Positions 36,115-45,306 of a DNA stretch of 64,000 bases are shown here, in pieces. Each line of letters begins with the position of its first letter. The first letter of the stretch is position 1. The position numbers and the translations under genes were made by a program. The stretch comes from HXMU1420-13 sp965249965 (GTDB taxonomy: Bacteria > Bacteroidota > Rhodothermia > Balneolales > Balneolaceae), in contig OZ252262.1 of assembly GCA_965249965.1 (NCBI GenBank), positions 2,480,001 to 2,544,000 on the forward strand, in the 5' to 3' direction. The notes under the pieces were generated by a model that ran no database searches, was not told the origin of the DNA, and was given only the letters and a program-made list of their open reading frames with translations.

Positions 36115-36740
36115 TTGAAATTCCCAAACAGTTTTTTATAGCAGGAACAGACACTGAAATTGGTAAGACAATAGTTTCTGCAATGATGATGGCTAATTTG
36201 GATGCAAGCTATTGGAAGCCTATACAATCCGGGATTGAAGAAGAAACAGATTCGCAATTAGTTAAAAGACTTGCAGAAGTCGAAGATTCACGAATTATCC
36301 CCGAGCGATGGGTGCTTAACGCGCCAATGAGTCCGCATGCATCAGCAGATATAGACGGTGTATCCATTTCGCTTGATGATTTTATGCTGCCGAAATACTC
36401 TACAAGGCACTTAATTGTAGAAGGAGCAGGAGGCCTAATTGTTCCAATAAACTGGCAGCACACCATGTTAGACCTTATTGAAAAGTTACAATTACCAGTA
36501 TTGCTGGTTGCAAGAAGCGGGTTAGGAACGTTAAATCATACATTATTATCGCTTAATGCGCTTCGTGATCGGGGATTGCATGTTTTTGGAGTAATTATGA
36601 GTGGCCCGTATCATAATAGTAATCGTGAGACCCTTAGGCATTTTGGTCAGCTACCGATTTATGAAATTGGGGAATTACCTGTTATTAACAAAAAAACACT
36701 CCAAACTATTTTTTCACAATTAGTTAGCCTGGAATCATAA
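36111..36740 (+). CDS. bioD: Dethiobiotin synthetase
   Basis: 209 residues, P-loop FIAGTDTEIGKT (about 8-19) with WKPIQSG and VEGAGGLIVPI (about 100-110), the standard BioD motifs. It closes the ureido ring of dethiobiotin using ATP and CO2. The ATG at 36111 overlaps the bioC stop (ATGA); the open frame upstream of it is inside bioC. Confidence 0.94.
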   Translation: MIEIPKQFFIAGTDTEIGKTIVSAMMMANLDASYWKPIQSGIEEETDSQLVKRLAEVEDSRIIPERWVLNAPMSPHASADIDGVSISLDDFMLPKYSTRHLIVEGAGGLIVPINWQHTMLDLIEKLQLPVLLVARSGLGTLNHTLLSLNALRDRGLHVFGVIMSGPYHNSNRETLRHFGQLPIYEIGELPVINKKTLQTIFSQLVSLES

Positions 36741-36743
36741 TTC

Positions 36744-38021
36744 ATGCACAAGAATATTTGGCAACCATTTACCATTCTAAAAGGCACTCCGGATCCTTTA
36801 AAAGTTGTATCAGGAAAGGGGGCGTATTTAAATCTCGAAGATGGTAGACAAATCATAGATTGTATATCCAGTTGGTGGGTGAATCTACATGGACATAGCC
36901 ATCCAACTATTGCAAAAGCCATTTATGAACAATCGCAACAGCTGGAGCATGTGATATTTGCGGGTTTTACCCACGACCCGGCAGAGCAATTAGCTGAAAA
37001 AATCACTTCTAAGCTTCCTAAAAATTTGAATAGGGTCTTTTATTCAGATAATGGCTCAACGGCGGTTGAGGTGGCATTAAAGCTTTCCTATCAGTATTGG
37101 CAGAACCTTGGCGAGAACCGAACTACCTTTATCTGTTTCGAAGGGGCTTATCATGGCGATACATTGGGCGCAATGTCGGTTGGGGAGCGTGGAAATTTCT
37201 TCGCTGACACGTTTAATGATTTATTATTCGATGTAGAGATTATTCCATATCCCGAAACCTGGTTGGGTGACCCTGATCGGGCCTCAAAAGAAGATGAAGT
37301 CATCGAACATTTGGAGAACCTCTTAGATGAAAATCCCGAGAAATATGCCGGCATAGTCATGGAACCTCTTATTCAAGGGGCGGGAGGGATGCGAATGTGC
37401 AGTGAAGAATTTCTTCAAAAAGTACATTGGGTAAACCGGCAGTTTAACGTATTACTCATTTTCGATGAAGTAATGACTGGTTTTGGTAGAACCGGTGATT
37501 ATTTTGCATGCCTTAAAGCGCAAGTTGAACCTGATATTATTTGCTTAAGTAAAGGTATTACAGGTGGGTTTACTCCCTTAGCTGCAACAGTTAGCAGTGA
37601 TGATATATATGAAATATTTAATACAGATGACCCCATTAAAACCTTCTGGCATGCTCATAGCTATACAGGAAATCCAATCGGTTGTGCTGCGGGTGTAGCT
37701 TCATGGGATTTATTGGTGGAAAATGAAAATCACTTTAAAAGGATGGAGACGATCCATTTAAAAAATGCAGAGCGAATAAAGGAGCATGAAAAACTTAAGA
37801 ACTTTCGTGTGAAGGGTACCATTTCTGCTGTTGATATCATTAATGACGAGCAAGATGGGTATTACAATTCCATCGCTAATGAGATAAAAAAACGGTGTAT
37901 TGATCTTGGTTACTTGTTTAGACCGCTCGGAAATGCATTTTATCTTATGCCGCCATATTGTGTAACTGAATCAGAAATTGATGGAATGTATGACGCTCTA
38001 TTTGAGCTTACGGGGATTTAA
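36744..38021 (+). CDS. bioA: Adenosylmethionine-8-amino-7-oxononanoate aminotransferase
   Basis: 425 residues, class III PLP aminotransferase. IWQPFT near the N-terminus is characteristic of BioA, with SSWWVNLHGH, EGAYHGDTLGAM, FDEVMTGFGRTG and the PLP lysine in CLSKGITGG. It turns KAPA into DAPA using SAM. It starts 3 nt after bioD and its 3' end overlaps the converging lipase gene by 4 nt. bioB is not in this cluster. Confidence 0.95.
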   Translation: MHKNIWQPFTILKGTPDPLKVVSGKGAYLNLEDGRQIIDCISSWWVNLHGHSHPTIAKAIYEQSQQLEHVIFAGFTHDPAEQLAEKITSKLPKNLNRVFYSDNGSTAVEVALKLSYQYWQNLGENRTTFICFEGAYHGDTLGAMSVGERGNFFADTFNDLLFDVEIIPYPETWLGDPDRASKEDEVIEHLENLLDENPEKYAGIVMEPLIQGAGGMRMCSEEFLQKVHWVNRQFNVLLIFDEVMTGFGRTGDYFACLKAQVEPDIICLSKGITGGFTPLAATVSSDDIYEIFNTDDPIKTFWHAHSYTGNPIGCAAGVASWDLLVENENHFKRMETIHLKNAERIKEHEKLKNFRVKGTISAVDIINDEQDGYYNSIANEIKKRCIDLGYLFRPLGNAFYLMPPYCVTESEIDGMYDALFELTGI

Positions 38022-38833
38022 TCATCTAAATCCCATTGATCGATAAAGCGTAAGTAATCGTCCATATTATGGTCTTTTACACCATCAAAGCCTTTTTCTC
38101 TAAAATCTGAAACAGCACCATCTACCACATCTAGAAAACGGAACCAAAAACCAGGTTCGTCATAAATTTTCTGTTCTTCAGAAATGTAAATGCAATTTCC
38201 TACGTGTGAATACCCCATTATTCTGGCCGGGACTCGACTAACTATATCATTGTTATTCTGGAATCTGTAGAATCGGTTTCTTGCTTCAGCATTAAAGATT
38301 CTAGCTGTGTAGCGATCCATTGCTCTTGGTTGACCAAAGGTGTAAACAGAGGTGAATGGAAGGTCTTTATGGATTAGCTTCGACGCGGCGATAGTAGCCA
38401 TCGCACCACCTAAACTATGTCCTGTTATAAATAGTGGTCGCCGTTGGTTTTTGTTAGCCCAGATATACTTTCCATACATCTCGCCCCAAATATCATCGGT
38501 AGAATTCCAAAACCCACGGTGAAAATCACCAAATAACTCATTTACCGGCAATGCGTTAATGTTATCAAGCCAATCCAGCGCTTCATCGGTACCTCTAAAT
38601 ACCATGCAAAGATAGTCTTCATGCTCTACAAACATACCTTGCGCACTATTGCGGTCATAGCCGGTAATCTTTAAGAACTTATCATCCTCTTTTTTTAAAC
38701 TTTTAAGAATGGTTTTTTCATCCGGCTTCAGGTCTTTTTTTGATGTTCTTGTATACACTTCTTTTGAAAGACGAGCCATCCAGTAAGCATTTCCTTCATC
38801 AAGTTTTGTTCTATAAGGATGTATTTTTTTCAT
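38018..38833 (-). CDS. Class 3 lipase-like alpha/beta hydrolase
   Basis: 271 residues. FRGTDEALDW (oxyanion region), the nucleophile motif ITGHSLGGAMA (about 129-139), VYTFGQPR and a late GYSHVGNCIYI for the catalytic His fit the fungal-type lipase 3 family. No signal peptide, so likely cytosolic. Substrate unknown. ATG at 38833; converges on bioA. Confidence 0.82.
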   Translation of the reverse strand: MKKIHPYRTKLDEGNAYWMARLSKEVYTRTSKKDLKPDEKTILKSLKKEDDKFLKITGYDRNSAQGMFVEHEDYLCMVFRGTDEALDWLDNINALPVNELFGDFHRGFWNSTDDIWGEMYGKYIWANKNQRRPLFITGHSLGGAMATIAASKLIHKDLPFTSVYTFGQPRAMDRYTARIFNAEARNRFYRFQNNNDIVSRVPARIMGYSHVGNCIYISEEQKIYDEPGFWFRFLDVVDGAVSDFREKGFDGVKDHNMDDYLRFIDQWDLDD

Positions 38834-38922
38834 AACCCAGTACCCATTTTGTTTATTAAGCCTGAATATTCATCATAATTAAGAAAAATGAAACCAATTG
38901 TTTGTGAAGTTTACATTTGGCT

Positions 38923-39912
38923 TTATCCTAGTTCTCCATAGGCATTCAAAATTTTGTCTATCATTGTATTAGTTTCTGCTCTTACAACCATTCGTTTTGG
39001 ATCTTTTTCGAACCACTCAATGGTCCTTTTAATACCTTCGGAAAATGGAATAGTGGGGGTATAATCAGGGACGAAATTCATAATCTTTGTATTATCGAAA
39101 ATTCCACAATGTGCCTTATCCCCCCATAAGCCATCTTTTTCGCCCGGAGCTATTTTATCTATGAAATCCGTTGCAATATGTACGGCATTCAATTCTGCGC
39201 CGGCTGCGTCTGCCACAAACTGATAGATTTGATTCCAGGTTAGCCATTCATCACTAGTAATATGAAAGGCGTGCCCAATGGAACTGTGGTTACCAAGTAG
39301 GCCGTTAAATCCTTTTGCAAAATCTTCGGAGTGTGTAACCGTCCACAAACTTGTTCCATCCCCCTGAATTATAACTTTTTGTCCATTTTTCATGCGATCT
39401 ACTGCTGTGTATTCAGTCCAGCCACCAATTGTAATCGGAATCACCGTATCGTAAGTATGGGAGGGACGTACAATTGTAACTGGGAAGTCTTGCTCGCGAT
39501 AAGCCTTCATTAATGCATCTTCACAAGCAATTTTATTTCTTGAATACTCCCAAAAAGGATTATATAAAGGAGTTGATTCCGTAATTATTGGAAATGTTGG
39601 TGGTTTCTGATAAGCAGAGGCGGTGCTTATGAATATGTATTGTTTGGTTTTTTCAGAAAATAGTTCAATGTTTCTACGGATATCTTCAGGGGTAAATGCG
39701 ATCCAATTAACAACAACATCCCAGGTATGTTCTTTAAGTAGGACTTTCATTTCATCTGTATTTCGAATATCACCCAGAAGAGTTTTGGCGCCGGGAATTT
39801 CAACACCAGTAGTTCCGCGATTTAAAAGATATAGATCGATGCTTTGATCAATGGCTTTAAGGCTACTTGCTGTACTAATATTTCCGGTTCCACCGATATA
39901 AAGTACTTTCAT
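38923..39912 (-). CDS. NAD-dependent epimerase/dehydratase family protein
   Basis: 329 residues. N-terminal dinucleotide site VLYIGGTGNIS (about 3-13), ISTASAY and YSRNK (about 123-127, the YxxxK catalytic pair) mark an extended SDR. It acts on a nucleotide sugar or similar substrate that cannot be named. ATG overlaps the RNase D stop (ATGA), so it is cotranscribed with rnd. Confidence 0.8.
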   Translation of the reverse strand: MKVLYIGGTGNISTASSLKAIDQSIDLYLLNRGTTGVEIPGAKTLLGDIRNTDEMKVLLKEHTWDVVVNWIAFTPEDIRRNIELFSEKTKQYIFISTASAYQKPPTFPIITESTPLYNPFWEYSRNKIACEDALMKAYREQDFPVTIVRPSHTYDTVIPITIGGWTEYTAVDRMKNGQKVIIQGDGTSLWTVTHSEDFAKGFNGLLGNHSSIGHAFHITSDEWLTWNQIYQFVADAAGAELNAVHIATDFIDKIAPGEKDGLWGDKAHCGIFDNTKIMNFVPDYTPTIPFSEGIKRTIEWFEKDPKRMVVRAETNTMIDKILNAYGELG

Positions 39913-41096
39913 AATTCACTGTAATTTGGAATGAATATATCTCCTTCAAGATGCAATTCAGTGATTATAGATTTAATAAGTAATTTCTTGTAATTCAGTA
40001 AAATAGAAGTATTACCTGATACTAATTCTTTAATCAGTCTATTATTTAAAATAAACGCTCTAGTATACTCCCCATGCTGTTGATCCAATGCTTTTTGGAT
40101 GGGTTTGAAGAAGTGTTGTTTTGCATATTTTACTTTCTGTTCAAATGCTCGAATCTGTTGGTATTCTTCTTTAGATGGTTTATTCGTAGCTCGTTTTCGA
40201 GTAGAGAGTTCCAGATCTTTAGCTTCTCTTTTCGCTGACTCTATCTCTTTAACTAAACGATCAAGAAATTCGGGATTTTTAGTAGTGTGATGATTTGATT
40301 TTGTGGCCATCCAACGATCCGCATAAACTGGATTTTTAGCAATCAGGGTTAAAGTTCCCCGCTCTGCGATATGATAGGGAGGCCGATTAATGGATTCAGC
40401 ATGTTGTTCCCTTAAGTGCATTAATTTCGAGAATATGTGCCATTCAACCTCATTCATATCACCTTTATATTTTTCCTTGAGGATTTCGTTTTGGGTGGCA
40501 TCCTCATGATTAACAGATTCGAAAAAATTCATTTCCTGCTGAATCCAATCGGAAACACCGCGTTTTTCAGCTTCATTAAGAAATACTTCATACAACTTGG
40601 GTAAATGAATAACATCCTCAATGGCATAATCAATTTGCTCGGCAGTTAATGGACGTTTAAACCAATTACTTTGTTGTGATGTCTTAGACAGTTGAATTTC
40701 AAGTACCTGTTCGAGTAATGTGGCGAGCGAGGATGGCGGAAAATTGAGAAGTGCACTGGCAATTTGTAAGTCATACAAACCTATTGGATAACACCCCAAT
40801 GAATGCAGTAAACGCTGATCCTCCCCAAAAGAGAACACGATTTTAGTAACTTCAGGATTCTCAAATACTTCAAAAATAGGAGACAGGTTCAATTCATTGT
40901 TGATGGGGTCTATCAAGTAGGTAGATTTCCCATCAAATATTTGAATGAGGCAAAGATTAAATCCATATCTAAATCGATTTTTATCAAATTCTAAATCAAC
41001 AGACAAACATGTTGATGTTGAAAGTTCATGAACTGCTTTTTCAAGTTTATTTTGGGAGGATATATATATGTGGGAATGCTTTGTTTGTATACTCAT
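39909..41096 (-). CDS. rnd: Ribonuclease D (3'-5' exoribonuclease, HRDC domain)
   Basis: 395 residues. DEDD exonuclease pattern: VDLEF (about 34-38), FSFGEDQRLL (second Asp), LYDLQIASALL and YAIEDVIHLPKLY (about 157-169, the Y-x3-D motif). An HRDC-like helical domain follows (about 215-290) and then a basic C-terminal extension. It trims tRNA 3' ends and other RNAs. ATG at 41096. Confidence 0.85.
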   Translation of the reverse strand: MSIQTKHSHIYISSQNKLEKAVHELSTSTCLSVDLEFDKNRFRYGFNLCLIQIFDGKSTYLIDPINNELNLSPIFEVFENPEVTKIVFSFGEDQRLLHSLGCYPIGLYDLQIASALLNFPPSSLATLLEQVLEIQLSKTSQQSNWFKRPLTAEQIDYAIEDVIHLPKLYEVFLNEAEKRGVSDWIQQEMNFFESVNHEDATQNEILKEKYKGDMNEVEWHIFSKLMHLREQHAESINRPPYHIAERGTLTLIAKNPVYADRWMATKSNHHTTKNPEFLDRLVKEIESAKREAKDLELSTRKRATNKPSKEEYQQIRAFEQKVKYAKQHFFKPIQKALDQQHGEYTRAFILNNRLIKELVSGNTSILLNYKKLLIKSIITELHLEGDIFIPNYSEL

Positions 41097-41254
41097 GCGC
41101 GCTGAGTATAAATAGAAAATAGATTATTTGTAGCGCTCAAAAGCAATTACCATTCAGATGCCAAAAGATTGATATTATTTTACGATGACATCCTGAAATT
41201 CACTGATTGGTATTTCATTCTTATCAATAAAAATCATCCAATATTTCAGTTGAG

Positions 41255-42136
41255 TTATCGATGGCTTTCGTAAGTTTTTGGTTCTAAAATATTAGCAATC
41301 GAAGATAAAGTATTAGATTCTATTGTTTTAGAACCCTTTTCTATAATATTTAAAAGTTGAACCAAAGTCCGAATGCCAATCACTGCAGATGCTATCATTG
41401 GTTTACTTAGAACAAATTGAATGGCTACTGATAAGGGATTTCCTGTTTGTTTTAAAGCCCGCTGTAATGATTCAACATCCGCTTTTGCACATCCCAAATA
41501 CTGGTCAACAGGTTTATCAATGAGAAGGCCTTTAGCCAAAGTTCCTCTGGTTATTACAGACAGTTCATGTTGATGGAGTAGAGGCAAAATTTCTTCCTCG
41601 GGTCGTCGATCAAGCAAACTATATTGCATCATCACAGAAACCATATTCGATTTTTGTACCCACTCACGAATTACATTAGGCCGAATAGACGAAATACCAT
41701 ATTCCCGGATTTTGCCTTGCTTTTTAAGTACTTCAAAAGCTTCAATGATATCATCAATAGGATCTTTAATAGTTCCTCCGTGCAATTGATATAAATCGAT
41801 GTACTCTGTTTGAAGTCGACGCAATGAATCTTCAACCGCCGAAAGTATGTACTTTTTTGTAGGATTCCAGGTCCATCCGGTTCCGTCGGCATTCCACTGA
41901 TTACCAACTTTTGTTGCGATTATAACCTCATCCCGTACAGACTTTAGAGCTGTTCCCAATAACTGTTCATTTGCCCCGTTGTTGTACAAATCAGCAGTGT
42001 CAAAAAAAATTATCCCGTTATCGAATGCTTTTTTTAAAATATATTGGCTTTCAGTTGAATGAATATCCAGCGACATGCAACCAAAGCTGATTTCTGATAC
42101 CTTTAAATCTGACGTTCCTAGTGTTCTGTAATTCAT
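41255..42136 (-). CDS. Aldo/keto reductase
   Basis: 293 residues. GTSDLKVSEISFGCM (about 6-20), the catalytic tetrad D-Y-K-H in FFDTADLYNNG, ATKVG and YQLHGG, and the NADPH-binding SKPMIASAVIGIRT near the end. An NADPH oxidoreductase of broad carbonyl scope. It is set apart by a 158-bp gap upstream of rnd and divergent from the lipoprotein at 42183, with 46 bp between them for both promoters. Confidence 0.9.
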   Translation of the reverse strand: MNYRTLGTSDLKVSEISFGCMSLDIHSTESQYILKKAFDNGIIFFDTADLYNNGANEQLLGTALKSVRDEVIIATKVGNQWNADGTGWTWNPTKKYILSAVEDSLRRLQTEYIDLYQLHGGTIKDPIDDIIEAFEVLKKQGKIREYGISSIRPNVIREWVQKSNMVSVMMQYSLLDRRPEEEILPLLHQHELSVITRGTLAKGLLIDKPVDQYLGCAKADVESLQRALKQTGNPLSVAIQFVLSKPMIASAVIGIRTLVQLLNIIEKGSKTIESNTLSSIANILEPKTYESHR

Positions 42137-42182
42137 TTTAAATAAGCTGCATTAGTAAAATCACTAAACAGGTCAAACTATC

Positions 42183-42707
42183 ATGTTCTGGAAAACAACA
42201 TTGATTTATTTTGTTCTAGTGACTCTTGTTGGTTGCTCACCAAGTGGAATAATTATTGATAGATTTTCTGAAAGTGCGGTTTCTGAACTTAACAATGAAT
42301 TACAAGTGTTGAAAACCAAAGTTTATTTAACAAATGGTGATGTGCTTAAAGAGGGTGAATTTATGCTTAGTACAGACTCATTAACTCACAGTATCAACGG
42401 GAATAGAACTAAGTATCCTGTTTCTATAATTCAGTCAATTAAAACAATTGATGATCATTCATCTTCCACAATATTGGGATTAAGTTTAATGGGCGGTGGT
42501 GTTGCAGTTTTCGCAGTAACCCCGGAAAAAAAGGACTGGCTAGAATCTCCAAACGATGTTCGAGAATTACAACCAATTACATCAAAAAATGAAAGTCTTA
42601 CGGACCGTTTGAAAGGAAATTTATTGGGGTCTGTGCTCAGTGTCTCAGGCTTAATTGTATTAATTAGCGGGATAAACAGAGCAACAAGAATTTATATTAT
42701 TAAATAG
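42183..42707 (+). CDS. Small lipoprotein, function unknown
   Basis: 174 residues with a clear lipobox (LVGC, Cys18). The rest is a small domain with KVYLTNGDVLKEGEF (a DUF-like strand pattern), a glycine-rich GLSLMGGGVAVFAV segment and a last hydrophobic stretch (SVLSVSGLIVLISG) that may be a second membrane anchor. I do not recognise a family. It ends 7 nt before the converging YqaE gene. Confidence 0.65.
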   Translation: MFWKTTLIYFVLVTLVGCSPSGIIIDRFSESAVSELNNELQVLKTKVYLTNGDVLKEGEFMLSTDSLTHSINGNRTKYPVSIIQSIKTIDDHSSSTILGLSLMGGGVAVFAVTPEKKDWLESPNDVRELQPITSKNESLTDRLKGNLLGSVLSVSGLIVLISGINRATRIYIIK

Positions 42708-42714
42708 GGTTTCA

Positions 42715-42879
42715 CTATTTATCGTGTTTGGCAATCACCCAAACAGCGTGAATAATACCTGGGAAATAGCCTAAAATGGTGAATAAAATATTCAACCAAA
42801 AAGCACCGCCAAGTCCTACGGTTAAGAAAACACCAACTGGTGGGAATAATATTGCAATGATAATTCTAAAAATGCTCAT
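42715..42879 (-). CDS. YqaE/Pmp3-family small membrane protein
   Basis: A 54-residue ORF below usual cut-offs, ATG at 42879, stop at 42715. It has two hydrophobic segments (IIIAILFPPVGVFLTVGLGG and FWLNILFTILGYFPGIIHAV) and the family signature PPVGVF...NILFTILGYFPGIIHAVWVI. YqaE/Pmp3 proteins are stress-linked inner-membrane peptides affecting membrane potential and ion flow. An AAAGG site lies just upstream of the ATG. Confidence 0.9.
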   Translation of the reverse strand: MSIFRIIIAILFPPVGVFLTVGLGGAFWLNILFTILGYFPGIIHAVWVIAKHDK

Positions 42880-42940
42880 GACCTTTATTTTTGATTAAAC
42901 ACTCAAACATCTACGACTTTTAACAGGATATGATTCAATT

Positions 42941-43345
42941 TTATTTATCCAAATCGAAGGCCTCGAATAGATAAAATCGAATCATTTCGATGTCTAGATC
43001 TTCTGCTGTGTTAAATGTTAGAGTGCGAACATATTTTCGGTTTCCTTTTTCCAACCGATTATACGGGTCGGGTAGTTGATGTCCTTTTAAAAATCCCAGG
43101 GTAATGTGGCCCTCTTTAACCTTACCCCATGGCACAGAAGCAGGCCAGAGGTAGCAAATAGACTTGTTTCTGGAGTAAAAGGGCACATTATATGAGATCT
43201 TTTCTATCACATCCGGAAGACACTCCTTGATAAGCGAGCGAAGTTTTTCGATGACTATAAATTCTTCTGTTGGCAGATAATCCAGAAAATCATCAATAGT
43301 TCGAAAGCTAAGATGCTGAATCTTATTCATTCGTTTTTTCAGCAT
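42941..43345 (-). CDS. DUF1801 (YdhG-like) domain protein
   Basis: 134 residues with the pattern DFLDYLPTEEFIVIEKLRSL, VIEKISYNVPFYSRNKSICY and GHITLGFLKGHQL, typical of DUF1801 proteins, which are small cytosolic proteins of unknown function. The ATG at 43345 overlaps the beta-lactamase-like gene by 23 nt; an ATG at 43330 (8-nt overlap) is equally possible. Confidence 0.75.
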   Translation of the reverse strand: MLKKRMNKIQHLSFRTIDDFLDYLPTEEFIVIEKLRSLIKECLPDVIEKISYNVPFYSRNKSICYLWPASVPWGKVKEGHITLGFLKGHQLPDPYNRLEKGNRKYVRTLTFNTAEDLDIEMIRFYLFEAFDLDK

Positions 43346-44555
43346 GTTCTGATGATTGCTCGAAAGAATCTATAAATGATTGCAAATTATTGAAATCATT
43401 AAAAAACTCAGGAATCAATTGAACTGCATAGCTGGTATTTGAGTGAAACAGAATACTGATGCCGATTTGATTCTCTCTATCAAAAGCGATCTCGCTGCGG
43501 TAACCATTTACATATCCACCATGATAGACAATGGTCTGTTCGCCATTATTCAACGTTCTCCAGCCCATTCCATAATACGATTCATTAACACCGGGCCAAT
43601 GTCTTGAGAATCGCCTGTTCGGTATTGTTGAAATGGGTGCAAATATCTGATCCAACGTTTCTTCTTTTATTAAATCAGGTCTATTGCCAGTAAGCAATAA
43701 TAACCATTGTCCCATATCTGAAATAGATGCATTTACACCACCTGCAGAAACCGCATTAAAATAATTGTTTTTGATGGGGACCATAATTCTGGTACCTGCA
43801 CGCCGGCTATATAGATGAGGGAGAGCTTTGTTGGTGCTTTCTTTTAAGTCGCCATAGGTAACCGAAGCATCATTCATGCTAAGTGGTTTAAAGATCTCTT
43901 CTTTTAACAATGTATTGAAATCCACATTGGTTCTGCTTTCCAAAACCTTTTCAATTACAGCATAGGCTGCATTGGTATAAGCTTGTTGTTGACCTTCGGT
44001 ACTAATTAAAGGAACATCCTCAAATTTTGGAATAATTCGTTCGAGGGATAAGCCATCTTCAACCAAATTGGTATACGCATGCCTTGGTAGCCCGGTTGTA
44101 TGAGATAATAAATGCCGAACTTCAATTCTTTCTGTTTGATCAGCGTCGTTTAATTTGAAACCCGGAACAATTTTATAAACGGGTGCATCAAAAGTTATCA
44201 GCCCCTGATCAACCATCATACCTGCGAGGATGGACGCAAATCCTTTCGACACACTACCAAGTCGGAAAACAGTATGCTCATCAATTGGCAGGGGCGATGC
44301 AATATCTCTGGTGCCAAATCCTTTGGCTACAAGAATTTCATCTTTGTACGTAATTACATAGGCTCCACCAGGTAGATTTCGATTATTTGCACCCTTGGTA
44401 ATGGTGTCGTGAAAATCGGAAAGAAAAATGGATAGCGAATCTTGAACAGTATCGCTAACAGGAATTACCGGTTCAGGAATATCCTCTTTTTGATAGATAT
44501 TAGTGACACCAATAATCAGTAAACATGTAAATAAGAGGATAAAAATTCGTTTCAA
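43323..44555 (-). CDS. Serine hydrolase, beta-lactamase (class C/AmpH-like) family
   Basis: 410 residues. An N-terminal membrane/secretion segment (about 4-17) is followed by the three motifs of penicillin-recognising enzymes: SxxK in LGSVSKGFA (about 97-105), YxN in YTNAAYAV, and HxG in VYHGGYVNGY (about 351-360). Such proteins are periplasmic peptidases or esterases, and resistance should not be assumed. The start is TTG; no ATG lies near the signal. Its 3' end overlaps the DUF1801 gene. Confidence 0.85.
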   Translation of the reverse strand: MKRIFILLFTCLLIIGVTNIYQKEDIPEPVIPVSDTVQDSLSIFLSDFHDTITKGANNRNLPGGAYVITYKDEILVAKGFGTRDIASPLPIDEHTVFRLGSVSKGFASILAGMMVDQGLITFDAPVYKIVPGFKLNDADQTERIEVRHLLSHTTGLPRHAYTNLVEDGLSLERIIPKFEDVPLISTEGQQQAYTNAAYAVIEKVLESRTNVDFNTLLKEEIFKPLSMNDASVTYGDLKESTNKALPHLYSRRAGTRIMVPIKNNYFNAVSAGGVNASISDMGQWLLLLTGNRPDLIKEETLDQIFAPISTIPNRRFSRHWPGVNESYYGMGWRTLNNGEQTIVYHGGYVNGYRSEIAFDRENQIGISILFHSNTSYAVQLIPEFFNDFNNLQSFIDSFEQSSEHAEKTNE

Positions 44556-44643
44556 GCGCAGCAGTTTTAATACATCAAAGTTAACAATTCAAACTTTGGA
44601 TTACATTAAAAGTACGGAATAACTTCCTCTGGGTAACTATCAT

Positions 44644-44675
44644 AAAAAAAGCCCTTCAACAAAATGCTGAAGGGC
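44644..44675 (-). terminator. Rho-independent terminator of dps
   Basis: On the minus strand GCCCTTCA / TGAAGGGC (44675-44651) forms an 8-bp stem with a 9-nt loop, followed by seven T residues (44650-44644), 19 nt past the dps stop. Confidence 0.93.
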
Positions 44676-44693
44676 TGATATCAAGTAAAATAA

Positions 44694-45197
44694 TTAGTTG
44701 CCTGGTTCTTTTAGAAACGAACTATACATCCAAACTTTCTTTTCTTGTTCTCTGATGTAATCGCTCATTAACGCATTTGTGCCTTCGTCGTCCATTAAAT
44801 CAGATAAATTTAAGATTGTGCGTTGCTTTTGGAGCAATATTTTGAAGGCGCTTAGAATTTCAGAAACCGCCTTCTCTCCGTCACTAACTTCTACGCTTTC
44901 CGGAATATCCGCAATCTGTAGATATTTAGTAAACTGATGATCGGGTGCAAATCCCAAAGTTAAAATTCGTTCTGCTACTTCATCAATTTTTTCGAACAAA
45001 TCGTTGTACAGTTCTTCAAATTTTTCATGTAATTCGAAAAATTTATCTCCCTGTATATTCCAATGATACCCTCTTACATTTTGATAGAATACCGAATAGT
45101 TGGCAAGAAGATTTGTAAGATGCTTCGCAAGTTCTTCGCTCTTTTCAATATCTAATCCAATTCTGTTTAGTTGTTGAGACTCTGTCGCTACACTCAT
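44694..45197 (-). CDS. dps: Dps-family DNA-protection/ferritin-like protein
   Basis: 167 residues, four-helix ferritin-like. The Dps ferroxidase ligands are in YHWNIQGDKF (His) and FELHEKFEELYNDLFEKIDE (His, Asp, Glu). It oxidises and stores iron and shields DNA under stress. It is monocistronic, with its own terminator; the 109-bp gap upstream should carry the promoter. Confidence 0.92.
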   Translation of the reverse strand: MSVATESQQLNRIGLDIEKSEELAKHLTNLLANYSVFYQNVRGYHWNIQGDKFFELHEKFEELYNDLFEKIDEVAERILTLGFAPDHQFTKYLQIADIPESVEVSDGEKAVSEILSAFKILLQKQRTILNLSDLMDDEGTNALMSDYIREQEKKVWMYSSFLKEPGN

Positions 45198-45306
45198 GTT
45201 ATTTTTTGATTTTATTTTGATTTCATTACCTACAACTAATCAATATAGGGGAGAGTTCAGTATTACTCATTGAAACAACTAATGCATGCAATAAGGAATA
45301 TTGAAG

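Noticed and set aside
43323..44555. Reading the serine hydrolase as an antibiotic-resistance beta-lactamase
   Set aside because: The SxxK/YxN/HxG motifs are shared by many peptidases and esterases; nothing specific to resistance is seen.
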